NCBI GenBank assembly: GCA_020746875.1
Contig: JAGTJL010000012.1
Span: 1,798,001 to 1,862,000 of the forward strand
Direction of reading: 5' to 3'
DNA from: Rhexocercosporidium sp. MPI-PUGE-AT-0058
Taxonomy: Eukaryota > Ascomycota > Leotiomycetes > Helotiales
DNA: 64,000 nt
Position 1 is the stretch's first letter; each line of letters starts with the position of its first letter. A model generated the notes under the pieces. It was not told where the DNA came from, did not search any database, and saw nothing but the letters and a program-made list of their open reading frames with translations. Made by a program: the position numbers and the translations under genes. This document shows positions 1-11,681 of this stretch, piece after piece.

Positions 1-1353
1 ACTCTGCCAGATATTCTCAAGGACGCCGAGATTCGATTCAACCGGAAGAGAGTTACCTGAAGCGAAGATCACGGCACATAGCTTGGATGAACATTTAGAT
101 GTTTCGTACACGATTTATGGGTGGATGGGAGCACATTGCAGAGAAGAAGACACCTTGGTGTCCAAAACCAAGTCATGTTTTACTGAACTATTTGCCCCAA
201 ACAAGAGTGTTTCCGCATTATTTATAATGGCACAAAAACCTTCTGGGTCAGAATATGCAATTAATCGGTACTTCTGACCAATGGGAAAACTTCGTGGCAG
301 TCTCAAATATGGGAAAGACTGGAGGGAGAACTTCAAGGCTTCTGAATCCAACATCTGCCGATGGTCAGGTAACGAAGTTCCAACAACAGCAGATACTCCC
401 TACACTAAAATAGTCAGAAGATTCGCTGTAATTTTCGTCTCATTGCGCGAAATTCTTGCCCAAGGTATTGTGGTAGGGAGGACCTCGGATGTTGCTTGTC
501 ACAAGACCGAGTCAGCTTTTCTCACATATAAGAGACCAACACTTGGTGGTTCTACAACTAACGCGTGTCATAAATATATTGTATCTAATGTATCTTTCCT
601 CCCAATTCTCTTTGCTAATTTTCGTTCTTCAGATATGTGATATTTCCAGAATTGATCAACCTGTCATTTACTAAAGTTAGGAAATCTCTCGGGGCCTCAC
701 TCCTTGTTACCACTCTCGTTGTGTAGTATTAGGGCTCGCTCCCAGAACACTACCCCGGAACTTGTAACGAGCCAGGAAAGTGGGGTTTTTTTGCTTCTTA
801 ACTCAACTACGAGCCCCACAGAAGTTGGTGCAAACACTCGAATTTTTTAGGAATAAAGAAACATTTTTCCTAATAAGCAAGATAGCCTCTCCCTTTCAAG
901 TGAAGAGAAGGTCCATTTCAAGGATCAAAATTTGTATGATTCAAGGAGCGCGAAATTCAAAAACAGTGCGATGCCTTCACCAGGTTCCCACGATCAACAA
1001 GGTCCCCAAAGTGACCGCCACCCCTCCCATCCAAACAGAAGCAGATGCCAAGTCATAAATCTGCCTTGTCTTGTCAATTCTCGCCAGAGGAACGCCAGGC
1101 AAATATTAGGGGAGTACTAGACCAATCTGGATCCATAAGCTGCAGTGCCTTAATGCATGATATTGGCGTCCCGCGGGATTGGGTTGTGAAGCTGGATGGG
1201 GACGGGGATGGATAGACTGCACCTCTGAGATACCAACATGGAGGAACCAACACATTGAATCCTTCGAGGAGGTCCCTTTGATGTTTGTGTTCTTGTTTTT
1301 TGATTTATTATTCTTGCTTTCACTGCAGTTCTGTTTGGAAACACGAAGCAACG
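1..1353. other. No supported gene
   Basis: Several short frames are open here (for example 281-640 on the plus strand) but none shows a recognisable domain, signal peptide or intron-joined continuation. The stretch is probably the intergenic and 5' untranslated region of the gene starting at 1354. Confidence 0.4.
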
Positions 1354-2370
1354 ATGTCAACTTTTGATAGCAATCGCTGGTATGAGAATTCTAATATGCT
1401 CTCAGCACCAGACCAGAGTTCTCTAGGAGGAGACCCCGCATGGCCAGAGACAATTGATTCTAATGGCGGTGGTACTGCGGAGATGGTCGCGCCAAATATT
1501 ACTGCACCTTCTCTTCAATGGCAGATCTGGGGTATTAATGCTTCCTACTACGCTTTACGCTCAGGGGTGTGTTCAATGTCACAATGGCTGAGGGTTGGTG
1601 ATTCGCTTCCAAGGAACGACGAAGGTGGGGAGTAACGGCTCAACATTAGAAGGTCTCTGCATATTCTCTGGATCAGCTCGTGCTGGATTCCATGCTGTGG
1701 AAAATTGGTCAGTGGCCAGACGGATCATACTATTTTACAAATGCGGCGAATGGCACGGGCTGGTTGATGCTCGCGAACACTAAATTCGAGATGATGGCCA
1801 TGAAACAAGTAACGACAATGCCCGGCAAGGAGAGCAGGTACAAATTTTACCAGCTCGGGTTAATCAATAATGCAATTTTCTCATCAGGTCCAGGAATGGT
1901 AGGGAGCGCGTTCCATCATACAATGTACGCAGCTAATAATTAGTCTATAGCCTGTCCAGAGCGCTATATCATCATTCAAGCCCTCTATCTCTTCGCCATC
2001 CCCCACATTGTCAACTCCAAATATACCTGACTCGACACTACCGCAAAACTATCCCTCCTCAACCTCACTTGTAAGCAACAATGGTGGAATCTCCAAAGGA
2101 TCTTCCACAGCAATCAAAGCCAGTCTTGGAGCCATTTCACTTCTTGTCTTGATCGGACTCGCTTTCTTTTTATACCCGCGATATTGGAACTGGCTGCATA
2201 TTTTTGGTCCGCTGTCTAGATTCCCTAAGCCCGAAGAGTCGAATGAACTGCATGGAGAGCACTTGACGGAACTGAAGGTCCCGCCAGCGGAGCTTAAGGC
2301 TAGCCCAAGACATTTATCGGCTGAGCTGCCAGGCGACGAGATTAGGTTCATTTCTAGAGTTACTAGTTAG
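1354..2370 (+). CDS. Lectin-like single-pass membrane protein, copy 1
   Basis: Three exons, 1354-1593, 1650-1898 and 1951-2370, all joined in phase 0, give 302 residues. The introns (1594-1649 and 1899-1950) have GT-AG ends, and the second carries a good branch-point sequence, GCTAATAATTAG. The N-terminal half (about 1-160) has QxW-like repeats (LQWQIW, MLWKIGQWPDG) resembling the ricin-B/beta-trefoil fold. A Ser/Thr/Pro-rich stalk, one membrane segment at about 221-239 and a short cytoplasmic tail with RHLSAELP follow. There is no cleavable signal peptide, so the single helix probably serves as the anchor. The next gene is a paralogue of exactly the same length. The unspliced sequence looks broken, but the introns resolve it. 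Function is not known; carbohydrate binding at the cell surface is inference. Confidence 0.8.
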
Positions 2371-3205
2371 ACTTTTGGCGAGGAGAGACGTAGATTCTTA
2401 AGTCTGTACTGTACATTTGGCGAAGTGCACCGTCGGTCTTCTCGTGAACAAAGGAATATCTGGTTGGGAGTTGTCTAGTCGGTGCAACGGAGTCAAAATT
2501 GGTGATCTAATCTTCGGATTACACACTGTAATAGGGAATTACTTCTTTACGAGCCTGTGAGCAATGTTGTTGTCTCTGGGTGCATTTCTAGACGCTCAAA
2601 GTCACGCGGGGTAAATTACCCCGCACTACCCCTCGCTTAGCATAAACAATGGTAAACAAGAGGAAACCACAATTGTCTATTCAAGCATGAGAGCGGAATA
2701 GCTCCACAGCGTAATTATCAAACAATCAGACCAAGCTGTTCGAATCCTGCAAGGTCGAGGAGATGCTGCGTGAACATCACTGTGCCACAGCCACCTTAAA
2801 TTGAAACTCTATTTGACCCTTGTCACCAACAAATCAATAACAATGTTGATCCCCCTAGTCTGGACAAATTATCCGAGCCCAAATCATGAGCGAAAGTATC
2901 ACCAGATCATTTTCACAAGGATAAGCAGCCGCAAAAGCGAGTTGTGTTTCCGATTTCTATCTATTTCTCTCTAAACAGCAAATCATAAGTCTAATTGAAA
3001 AAGAATTATCTCTAGATGATCAGGGAATGCAAACTTGCGATGCTGCCTCGGCATTATGATCCACTGTTGGTTCCTCCTCCCCCTATCCCTGCGCCGGGCT
3101 GTGCTACTGCCGTCGCTCCGTGTTAACCAATTTCCTCCGCTTCCCAATTCTCTCGTCGCAAATACTCTCTTCTCTGTCTCTGCTGTCAAGAAATGTCATG
3201 CAATA
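2371..3205. other. Intergenic region between tandem paralogues
   Basis: No coding signal was seen. It contains the perfect 19-nt palindrome at 2606-2624 and presumably the 3' end of copy 1 and the promoter of copy 2. Confidence 0.5.
2606..2624. repeat. Perfect 19-nt palindrome
   Basis: GCGGGGTAAATTACCCCGC reads the same on both strands around a central A/T. It could be a transcription-factor site, a terminator hairpin or a trace of a transposon end. The text does not decide between these. Confidence 0.6.
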
Positions 3206-4170
3206 ATGGCGAATTTCCATCCCAATCGCTGGTACGAAATAAATGTGGCGGACTCCTTCCTTAAAGACAAAAATTTAGCTGGAGGCGAGCTCCTATCACT
3301 CGATAGAACTGGAGGCTCTGTATTCATGTATCCAGGAGACGCCAGGGACGCAAAGCAGCAATGGCAAATGTACCCATTCAATAGCACGAACTACGTGCTC
3401 CGAACTCGAGGATCCGGTCCCTTTGGATATCTCGCTGTGACATATTTAGCCACAGAGCCTACACCAGGCTACACCGTAGCGACGACCAAAAATGCATCGA
3501 TCGCGGACAATTCAATGTTCTGGAGGATCGGGCCATGGGGAGATGGCACATTCTGGCTGAGCAATGAGGCGAATGGTACGGCATGGAGGTTGGAGGCAAA
3601 AGCAAATCAGGGTTTGGCGATGAGTTCAAACATTACATCTCTGCGACCTGGGCAAAGATTCGAGTTCCAGCAACTGGGAACCGTTGATAATTCCTCATTC
3701 TCAACACTCGTTGTGCGTAATACGAGTCCGTCCTTCCTCATGATTTGTTAATTGACTTTCACTATCAGACACCGCCACCAACAACGTTAACGTCAACGAT
3801 CATCTTGACAAGGACAATTCAAAGAAGCGCGAGCGCACCTACAGGCTCTGCTACGATCTCAAACTCGGCGATTATCTCATCTTCGGCCCCTTTCCAAACC
3901 TCATCGCTATCACCTCTATCCTCGTCACAACAAAGCAAAGGACTTTCCGCCAGCGCGTCTGCTGCAATTGGGGCTAGCATTGGAGGCATAGCTTTGATCG
4001 TTGCCATAATTATCGTTTTTATCTTGATGCGACGGAGAAATAAACGAACCGGAAGTGAAAAGGCGACCGTGGAGCTTCCAGCTGTCCCCTTACAACCGAA
4101 GGAGCTTCCAGCTGAGCAAGTCAGCTCGCGGCATTTGTCGACTGAGGTGCCGGCGTATTCTAATAGTTAG
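3206..4170 (+). CDS. Lectin-like single-pass membrane protein, copy 2
   Basis: Two exons, 3206-3712 and 3769-4170, joined in phase 0 over a 56-nt intron (GTGCGT...CAG), encode 302 residues, exactly the length of copy 1. The start MANFHPNRWYE was chosen because it aligns with MSTFDSNRWYE of copy 1; an in-frame ATG at 3035 would add an unsupported extension. QxW-type repeats (QQWQMYPF, MFWRIGPWGDG, RFEFQQL) suggest a ricin-B-like ectodomain with several N-glycosylation sequons. A Ser/Thr-rich stalk, a helix at about 237-257, an RRRNKR stop-transfer cluster and a tail with ELPAEQVSSRHLSTEVP follow. The tail motif RHLS[AT]E[LV]P is shared with copy 1. The role is unknown. Confidence 0.82.
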
Positions 4171-5744
4171 ATGAGCTTTGATTGAGAACAGCGCTTGAGG
4201 TTTTGTGCAAGTTTTGAGGATGAGGCGTTTGGACTGGCAGACCCTCTGTAATTATTGTAATGCATATAGTACGAGCGTCATTGTATTTACACCGGTTAAA
4301 GCGCCATCACTGCGCTTTAATCGAATAATCAACGCTTTACACATAACTACCGATGCAGGATCGCCTAGCCAGTTCCTACCAAACCACATTCCCACGTGGC
4401 TTTTTTTGCTGCCAACAACAGAGGGGAATTTTGTACATGTAAACAGCGTCAGCAATTAAAAGGAAGTTCGGATTCATCACCTCTGCGGCTTCATGACAGC
4501 GTCTGCCACCGGGATTGGAGAAATCCCTTTTTGTACGTACCCCACGAGCTATTTTATCTCTTTAGGATCGACTACATAAAACGCCCTACTACCTGCCTTA
4601 TAATCCTCAACAACCCTATCCCGTAATAGGACGTCTCCAATGTTCCTGCCTGGGATTCGAAGAAACCAGCGGGTTCAGATACACAGCTCAGCTTAGCTTT
4701 TTGTCAGCCCACCTACTCTTGGTCTCAGCCAGCTCGAGAGTTATTGTCAGCGTAGCCTAGCTTCTTCTTCTCCAGTCTGAGCCTGACTACGCTGGGAGAA
4801 GCTGTAGGTTTGTGGGTCAGGAATTGACTCGGTAGGATCCCTGGTAGAGGGAAGAAATGAGGATATATCTTAGCAAATGTGAGTCAAGGAAAATGAGACC
4901 ACGTCTGAGGTAGATTTTGTATTCTAGCCTCGTCAGCCTGCCCCAGCTTAGCGTAGGGGGTGACATAGCGTAGTCTAGCTAAGGGTCCAACAAGCTAGGC
5001 TAAGCTAGACTGATCAAAAGGCTGAAATAAACACTAGCAACCTTGTCATGACATTGAGCAAGGAAGATTTATCCTAACACTAGCTAACTTGAGCTTTCGA
5101 TCTCCGTCAACAAATACCAATCCGCCTAGTTTCAGCGCAAAGTCAAGGTTTAAGATACGAACGTAGAATATGAACCATAACTTGTCATCTGCTTCTTTGT
5201 TTAGTAGTATCGCATCGCTCTCCCATATCGATGTTTGGGACAAAATCTGTTTACTCGGGCTTTCGCTTAACCTAAACATTGTTGCGGCCGTTGTCAAAGA
5301 ATCTTGCGGAGCTTGAAAATCGAAGTAAGACATCAATGAGACGAATCGGACTCAAGGATCATGGGAGTTTTCAGGAGCCTATGCCTCACACAATGCGGAT
5401 GGGGAAGTAAGGCTCTTATCTAATGCTCAGTATGGTCTGGTATAACAAGTGAGTAGTTGTTTTGTCACACTACTAAGTCACAGATCATCAGACTTGGTGA
5501 TACATTAGATATTATACATTATCGATCACCAAGATCATGTATGTCTAGAAACAGGTAAGCGATACGAATGTAGCCAGGACCCAGCTGTGCTGCCTTTCCT
5601 TGCTCGCAAAGAACACTATACAAAAACACCCTTTTCGAAGCCCTCATCAAGTCATGAACATTACTCATTTTATCCTCCGTTTTTTCCCTTTTCACTCGGC
5701 ACTTTCAATATCTTCATCCTACGGTTCCCACTTTCTCCAGCATT
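4171..5744. other. Intergenic DNA with CTAGCT-rich inverted repeats
   Basis: No gene is supported. The stretch 4680-5010 is rich in AGCTTAGC/CTAGGCTAAGC words, including an imperfect hairpin at about 4971-5010 (AGTCTAGCT...AGCTAGACT). The ORF at 5046-5336 on the minus strand has no recognisable features. Confidence 0.45.
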
Positions 5745-7609
5745 CTACCTTGGCCACTTCCTCGGCACTCTCACTTCCCCTTCCCAAGGATTTCTCTGCA
5801 CACCCAGCGTTCCACCACCACGCTTTTGAACACCCATACCCGGCCTAATCCTCCCTGTATACAACCTCGCTTTCTGTATTCCCCTCATCCTCCTCTTTAT
5901 CTCTCTCTCTTCCCATGGCTCTAACCCCCCTCCAGTTTTCACACCACCATCAACCTCAGTAATGAGCTTACTCTCCTCCATCTCCCTCTTCATCCTCCTT
6001 CTAGTAGCTAAATCCACAACCTGAGTTATCTCAAACGGCCCTGTCTTATACCTGTAATACTGTCCGTTATTTAGACTCAACTGTACATCAGTGTCCAGAT
6101 CTCGAACTGAGACAAGAGCTCGCTGGACTTTCGTGATTGACGTAGCATCTGTTGATATCTGGCTCAGTCTTAAAAGCGAGTCAGAGCGGGCAGTGCTGTA
6201 ATTTGAAGTCTCTGATGCTATTGATGTTGATGAGGATGAAGAGGAGAGATGGCGAAAGTTATTGCGATTCCCGTTCGAAACACCCGAGATACCACTATCC
6301 CTCTCCCGATCCTTCTCATCATGATCATACGCAATATCAAACATGGAATACGGACGCGCGATGTAGATACCCGACCTTGGCAGCGGCTTCGCAGCGAACC
6401 CACCATCCCGTACTCCCACCTGCTTTAGAAGCTCCGAAGGAGTCATGAATGGGTTCGCAATACCACCATAAACATTAGCCTCAGTGATGCCCGCAGGTGG
6501 AGGAGGTAGAAGAGCAGAACGTGCTCGTGGCGGAAAATGTTCCGTTGCAAGACTGTCATACAGACTACCTGAATAAACACTCGACGAGCGATAGGCTCTC
6601 AGCGGCGCGAATGACGACACAAAAGCGGGTTCAGGTATCTTCAGTGGCGGCGAATTTGAGCCATTTCCCTTTCCTGCGTATGAAAATATCGGGATTTGTA
6701 TCGTTTTGTCGTTCGTGGTATCAGGCTTCCTGTGCCCTCCTCCGTCATCGTCATCCAGCGGTCCTTCTGAATTCGCAATAACGTTCCGCCGTTCGACTTC
6801 TTTCTTCTTCCAGGGTCTATACTTCCTTGCACTGGATGTGTAGCCTAGTGATTGTCGATGTTGTTTACGTCTCGAGCGGCGGCAGAAGAATAGTGTTATG
6901 AGAAGGGCGAGGAGTATTACGCCGCCTATCACGCCGGCTAGGATACCGCCCGCTTGGGATCTTATGCCGCCCGAGAACGGGGAGGTGGAGAAAGAATCAA
7001 GTTCTGAGGTGCCATTGTCGGAGGAGGATATGGAATCCGGTGATGAAGTTTGGAAGGAAGGAGAGGTGATGGATGGTCCGAGGAGTTGGAGGGGGATTGT
7101 TGCGCTGAGAAGGATGGACGATGATTCCGGTTTTGCAGATGGTTGTGATGGAGATGAGGAAGGCGATTGGATTATTGAAATATACAGGGTGGATAGTGTT
7201 GACTGGATCGGCGCGAGAAGTATTGTTGTCTGGGAATTCGGAGACAATGAAGGAGTAATCAGTTGTGGTCTTGAAGTAGTCGAAGGCTCCGTCAACTTCT
7301 GAGTTATATTAGTAGTTGCCCTACAAGATGGATTGGATTAACTTTGGGGCCGCGAAAGATAACTTGCGGGCACCTTGAACTTGCCTGAGGTTGATTCGGA
7401 ACCCGAGCTGTATTGACCGTACTTGTTCCCGTGGAAGCTCCGGCTAACGAAGCAATAGCCGTTTGCAAACTTCTAACACTACAACCAAGAATCTCAGAAC
7501 CCACACGAGGTAGTCCCTCCAATACATCTACCGAATCACCTCCATCTCTCGACTCGGTATAACGACAGCTCATATCCCGATTGAAGCCATTTGGACGGAA
7601 GTTCGCCAT
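5745..7609 (-). CDS. Single-pass membrane protein with long cytoplasmic tail
   Basis: Exon 1 (7609-7374) begins MANFRPNG, like the MANFHPNRW start of the neighbouring copy 2. A 53-nt intron (7373-7321, weak donor GTGCCC, acceptor TTGTAG) is the only junction I found that keeps phase with exon 2 (7320-5745), giving about 603 residues. Residues about 80-200 are Ser/Thr/Pro rich, a membrane helix lies at about 204-224, and the basic stop-transfer sequence RRSRRKQHR follows. About 380 cytoplasmic residues come next, with Ser-rich and basic stretches. The lectin-like domain is much shorter than in the tandem copies, so it is either lost or lies in upstream exons I could not join. The layout resembles fungal Wsc/Mid2-type sensors, but no cysteine motif was found. 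The membrane topology is firm; the family assignment is not. Confidence 0.65.
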
Positions 7610-9147
7610 TTCCCATATTAACTTGATCGAGTCCGAAGGGTCCCAGTGGATGAATTATTATTACGTTGCGAGGAGTGCTATTGAGCTGTACGAGCCTGAT
7701 CAACAGGCCAGCTCGGAAAACATGGACGTGACGTTCCAGCGTCTTTCGAACAGACGAGCGATCGGTCAATTGAACCTTGACGAACGAAGGAAAACGGTTT
7801 CTCAGCACAAACCACGACGACAATGACGCCCAAAGAAAGAGCTGAGCTTTCTAAAGCATTCCCCGGAACGGACCACCAGGGCACAGGGACTTATTATCTA
7901 CGTCCGCATGGATGAGAAACATCTTACGAAACGAAACAGTGACGCAAGGTTATCGGTGTGGGAATAAGCAGTGCATAACGAAGGATCACGGCATAGAACA
8001 TATAGGAGTGCTAAAAAGCATACATATAAGCACGTGCATTTTGAGTTTTCTTTTTGGGTTTTGGCAGTCTGTACAGTAATGTTCGAGGTTTTTTGGCAAG
8101 GGCTGTGTTGAGTGCTGTGGAGGAGGTGGCCTTTCTTGCGTTTTCCGTTTGGAGGGGTAGCCGAATGTTTCGGCTGAAGTTTAAAACGAGACAAAATAAA
8201 ACGAAGAGGAATAAAACGAAACGGAACATATAATACATTGGAATAAAATATGAGAAGAGGCCGTGAGATTGGATATCATGATATCGCAAGAAACAAAATC
8301 ATTAAAGAGTTTTATGGGACGCAGTGCTCAGGACGCACATTTGCATGCTATGCATGGTCAAATGGCAGCGCCAAGAAGTATTGAACTCAATAACCCACGA
8401 GCTTTATGCCATATTGTTTGATAAAAAGTATCTCCTTGCCCTCTCAAAGCCTCTACTCCAACTTCCAAGTCGACGACTTATCCGTGCAAACTGCGCTCCA
8501 ATCCAAGGTGGAAATTTTCCGCTCGGCTCGAACCCAGTCCGTTGTTCACGTATGAGACGAGTCTGGAGGCTGAGGCTGGTAAACGTCCCGAGCGAGCTAG
8601 GCTTGTCTGAAGTGAAAGTAAGAAAATCGAATGGGGGCTTTCGAATGAGAGGGGAGTTAATGATAATTAGGAGCGAGTGGTTATGGAGGTCGTGGATGGC
8701 TTCGTCTGGCTGTGCAGAACTGGTCATTGTGTGTATACCGAGCGTGCAGTCGTGCGGCTGGGCTGAAAAGCCCCGATCGGCGTTATTGTACAGGAGCATG
8801 CCATCTTCGAATTTCGGGAATATCTTTTTGCCCCATTGTGGCCGTACGTAAAGTAGCGTCTATAAAAGTAGAGATCTAAGCTAAAGGCCCACACCAAGGT
8901 ACATAATAAAGCTAGAAATACAAGACACACGACGAGAAAGCCAAATTATAGAAAACCGAGAGATTTGATGCGAATTTTACACTCCGGACTACTCCTCCGG
9001 TGATATAGCGACCGCGACCACTCGCTAATGACTTGTCTTCTAGTAGGTCTCGGCCAGCGCTTGTGATAGACAATTGAAGATCTGAGGTGATGGTCAAAAA
9101 GGAGGGGACAGTCTTCTAGCCCGAACATAATCCTTCAACACCGCGAA
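7610..9147. other. Intergenic region, no supported gene
   Basis: Overlapping open frames at 8324-8851 (plus) and 8404-8799 (minus) are of similar length and oppose each other. Neither shows a domain or signal sequence. The stretch 7610-7640, read on the minus strand, has HWDPSD...IWEM, which recalls the QxW region of the lectin-like genes but is preceded by three stop codons. It may be a remnant. Confidence 0.4.
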
Positions 9148-10478
9148 TCATCGAAACTCGCTGGTTGGTCGGAGGCCAAGTCCGCTCTTCTCATACGCCA
9201 AATCAATCATCTCCATCTGCTTAATCGAATCCCCACCGTCTATCCAGTATCGGGTCTTCCTACCTCTCACACGATTCACAAACTCCTCCATCTGGTAGCG
9301 ATATGACATCCACCAGTCCTCACCCGACACATCTTCGAACTGCCCACCGGCTTTTTTGTGAGTGTAAGCCTTATGTGACGAGGACTCAACCCATTTCTTG
9401 ATCACTTCGCCGTTGTTTTTTTGCCGGATTTCGAAAGAGTCCTTGACGTCGATACGGTGCCAGATCACTGCGTGCATGAACCCGTGGAGCGTCACCTCGC
9501 GAGTGCGGAACTTCTCTTGGGTTGAAGGAAGATTTGTGTCAGTGATTACAACTGCTCTTGTCATCACCCGCGCTTCAGAAGGTTTCCACATGATAGGACC
9601 TCTCATCGTGGTGGTAGCTTCGCCAATGCCGCCATTAGGGAAGCGGAATTGAGCTTTGAAATCGTAGTCGCACTTATCATGGACACCATCATGCCAAACA
9701 GTTGTCTCGCATGAAAGGCACTCCTCAGGCTCAAAACCGAAAATCATGCGAAGCATAGCGAAGTTGTAAGTACCAATCATCATCATGCTGCCGCCAGAAA
9801 GCTTGTAATTGAATGATATGTCGTCTTTACCGGTCATGAACCATGGGATCATGGAGTCTGTGTGGACGTGAACGACGTCGGCTGGGTTGATGAATGAGAG
9901 GAAGTGGTGGACGGCTGGGTGGAAGCGGTTGTGGAATGCTTCGAGGAGGACCGGGGCGTTAGGCTGGGATAGCTCTGGTAGGTTGAAAAGGATGTTGGCT
10001 TCGGTTGAGTTGGAGACGCATGGTTTCTCGAGTAAGACGTGCTTGCCAGCCCGGATGGCTTTGACAGCCCATTCGAAGTGGAGATTGTTGGGTAGTGGGA
10101 TGAAGATGGCATCGATATCTGGATCATCTATGATATCTGCAAAATCACATTCTAGCAAATTGATCTTTGATTTCGAGTGGTCAAATACCAACCTTGGTAT
10201 GAGCTCTTGACATCTGGAATTCCATGTGTTTTTGCGAATTGTTCGGCCCGTGTACGGTCTCTAGCAGCAATGGCCTGTATGATGACATCGGCATGAGATT
10301 TGGCTGGATTTATCAGTGCCAGTGAACTGGGAAAGATTAGCAAGGGGTTCGATACAACATTGATGCATTCTTACGCGATATTTGCAGCTCCGAGGATCCC
10401 AAATCTAATGGCATCGCTCTTCTTCTCAACCACTGTAGGGGCAAAAGCCGTGTAGATACGCTTTACAAGTGCTGCCAT
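9148..10478 (-). CDS. Gfo/Idh/MocA-family NAD(P)-dependent oxidoreductase
   Basis: Exons 10478-10375, 10326-10193 and 10136-9148 join with matching phases into 408 residues, a normal length for the family. The N-terminal Rossmann fold shows GILGAANIA (about 27-35), and the family signature EKP lies at 116-118 in GKHVLLEKP. The C-terminal half is the alpha/beta sheet domain, with [11 protein letters not shown] typical of D-xylose dehydrogenase (NADP) and dimeric dihydrodiol dehydrogenase relatives. It probably oxidises a sugar or trans-dihydrodiol in the cytosol. Introns are 48 and 56 nt. No targeting signal is seen. The exact substrate cannot be read from the sequence. Confidence 0.9.
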
Positions 10479-11681
10479 GATAGAAGGACTTTCGATGCTT
10501 TTGGTAGTGCTTTGTTGAATCTCCGGCAAGTATTCCACCCCATCAGAGCTGTCCCCTCTTTATAGGAGACGAAATTCCCTAGTATCCTATGTCTGACATC
10601 TGGGACAATTGTCTATCCGTGATTTATAACCACGTTATGCCGGTCTATGAGTTCGTCCGCTCCAAGCAAAATACGTAACATCAAAAGAAGAACAGGCATA
10701 TCAGAAATGAGGTTTGAAGTGAGAAATTTGATGTCGACCGGATTTCGGATTGTGAAAGCCGCACGAGCCCCACCAATCAATACCGCTCTCTCGTCAGACT
10801 TATGGCGCAGCACAAGCTTAACGACACAAAGTACTTGAAGTATTGTAATTACATTCCACTCTTCATTTGTAGATTTCGTTCAAGCTCGAGTGGTGCCCAC
10901 AGCCTGCCTAGGCTGATACATAATGCCACGCAGCCTCCAAAGGCAGCAACATCCCGGACAAAAGAAAGTACAGGAAAGGTGGATATCAGGTGACGTGAAA
11001 AGCAACACAAGCATAGCAATGAAGAAAGTTGCGCACTCTTAAGATTTTCGACATCGTGTGTACGTTCTAGATGCACCAGAATTTGTATGTTCAACAATGT
11101 TGCAGTAGTGCCCGACGAGACTTGCACTTGTCACAATCAGGTCTTGTGACCAGCAAAATGAATCAAGGAAGACGAAGCCCTGGTATCAGCGAGCCTCAAC
11201 TTCGACGGTGGAAGACTTGCACCGACCAAGATATCTACCGGCCTTAGTGAAATGATGTTGATCCCGAGTTTTCAAAAAAACCGAAAGGAGAAAAGGAAGG
11301 ACGAGGGCGGAGCGGAAAGAACAAAGATCCGATGTGGCGCAGGATTTTCAACGCTAAGCCACTCTCGGCGACCCCCGCCCTGCGCCACTACTAGCAAGGG
11401 ACGGAGACCTGGCCGATGACGAATGAGGAGCAGGGGCATGCGACCAATCTCGCGGTTTTCTAGTGACCATAGCTGAAACCCGCGTCGTACAGGCCGAGGC
11501 TCAAACTTTCTTTCTTTATTTTCTCCTCCGTCATGATTTTCCTCCCCTCTTCTCTTCTCTTCTCACATCTCTCTTAATATCTACCATTCGCCTTCAGCAT
11601 CATTTCAGCATTGTCAACACTTGGTTCCTCGGCCATCGCAATACCCCTGAGTTCGGCTGCTGACAACAATCCACCGCCGCA
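10479..11681. other. Divergent intergenic region
   Basis: This separates the oxidoreductase from the plus-strand lipase-like gene and should hold both promoters. Short ORFs on both strands have no recognisable features. A GTGGCGCAGG/CCTGCGCCAC inverted repeat lies at about 11334-11391. A pyrimidine-rich tract (11505-11575) precedes the lipase start, as is common in fungal core promoters. Confidence 0.45.

Noticed and set aside
3035..3205. Upstream in-frame ATG extending lectin-like copy 2
   Set aside because: The paralogue starts at the position equal to 3206, and the extension has no signal peptide.
7581..7826. 81-codon plus-strand ORF over the start of the membrane-protein gene
   Set aside because: No recognisable content, and it opposes a better-supported start at 7609.
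8324..8851. Opposing ORFs of 175 (plus) and 131 (minus) codons
   Set aside because: They overlap each other; neither shows a domain, signal peptide or homologous block, so neither was called a gene.
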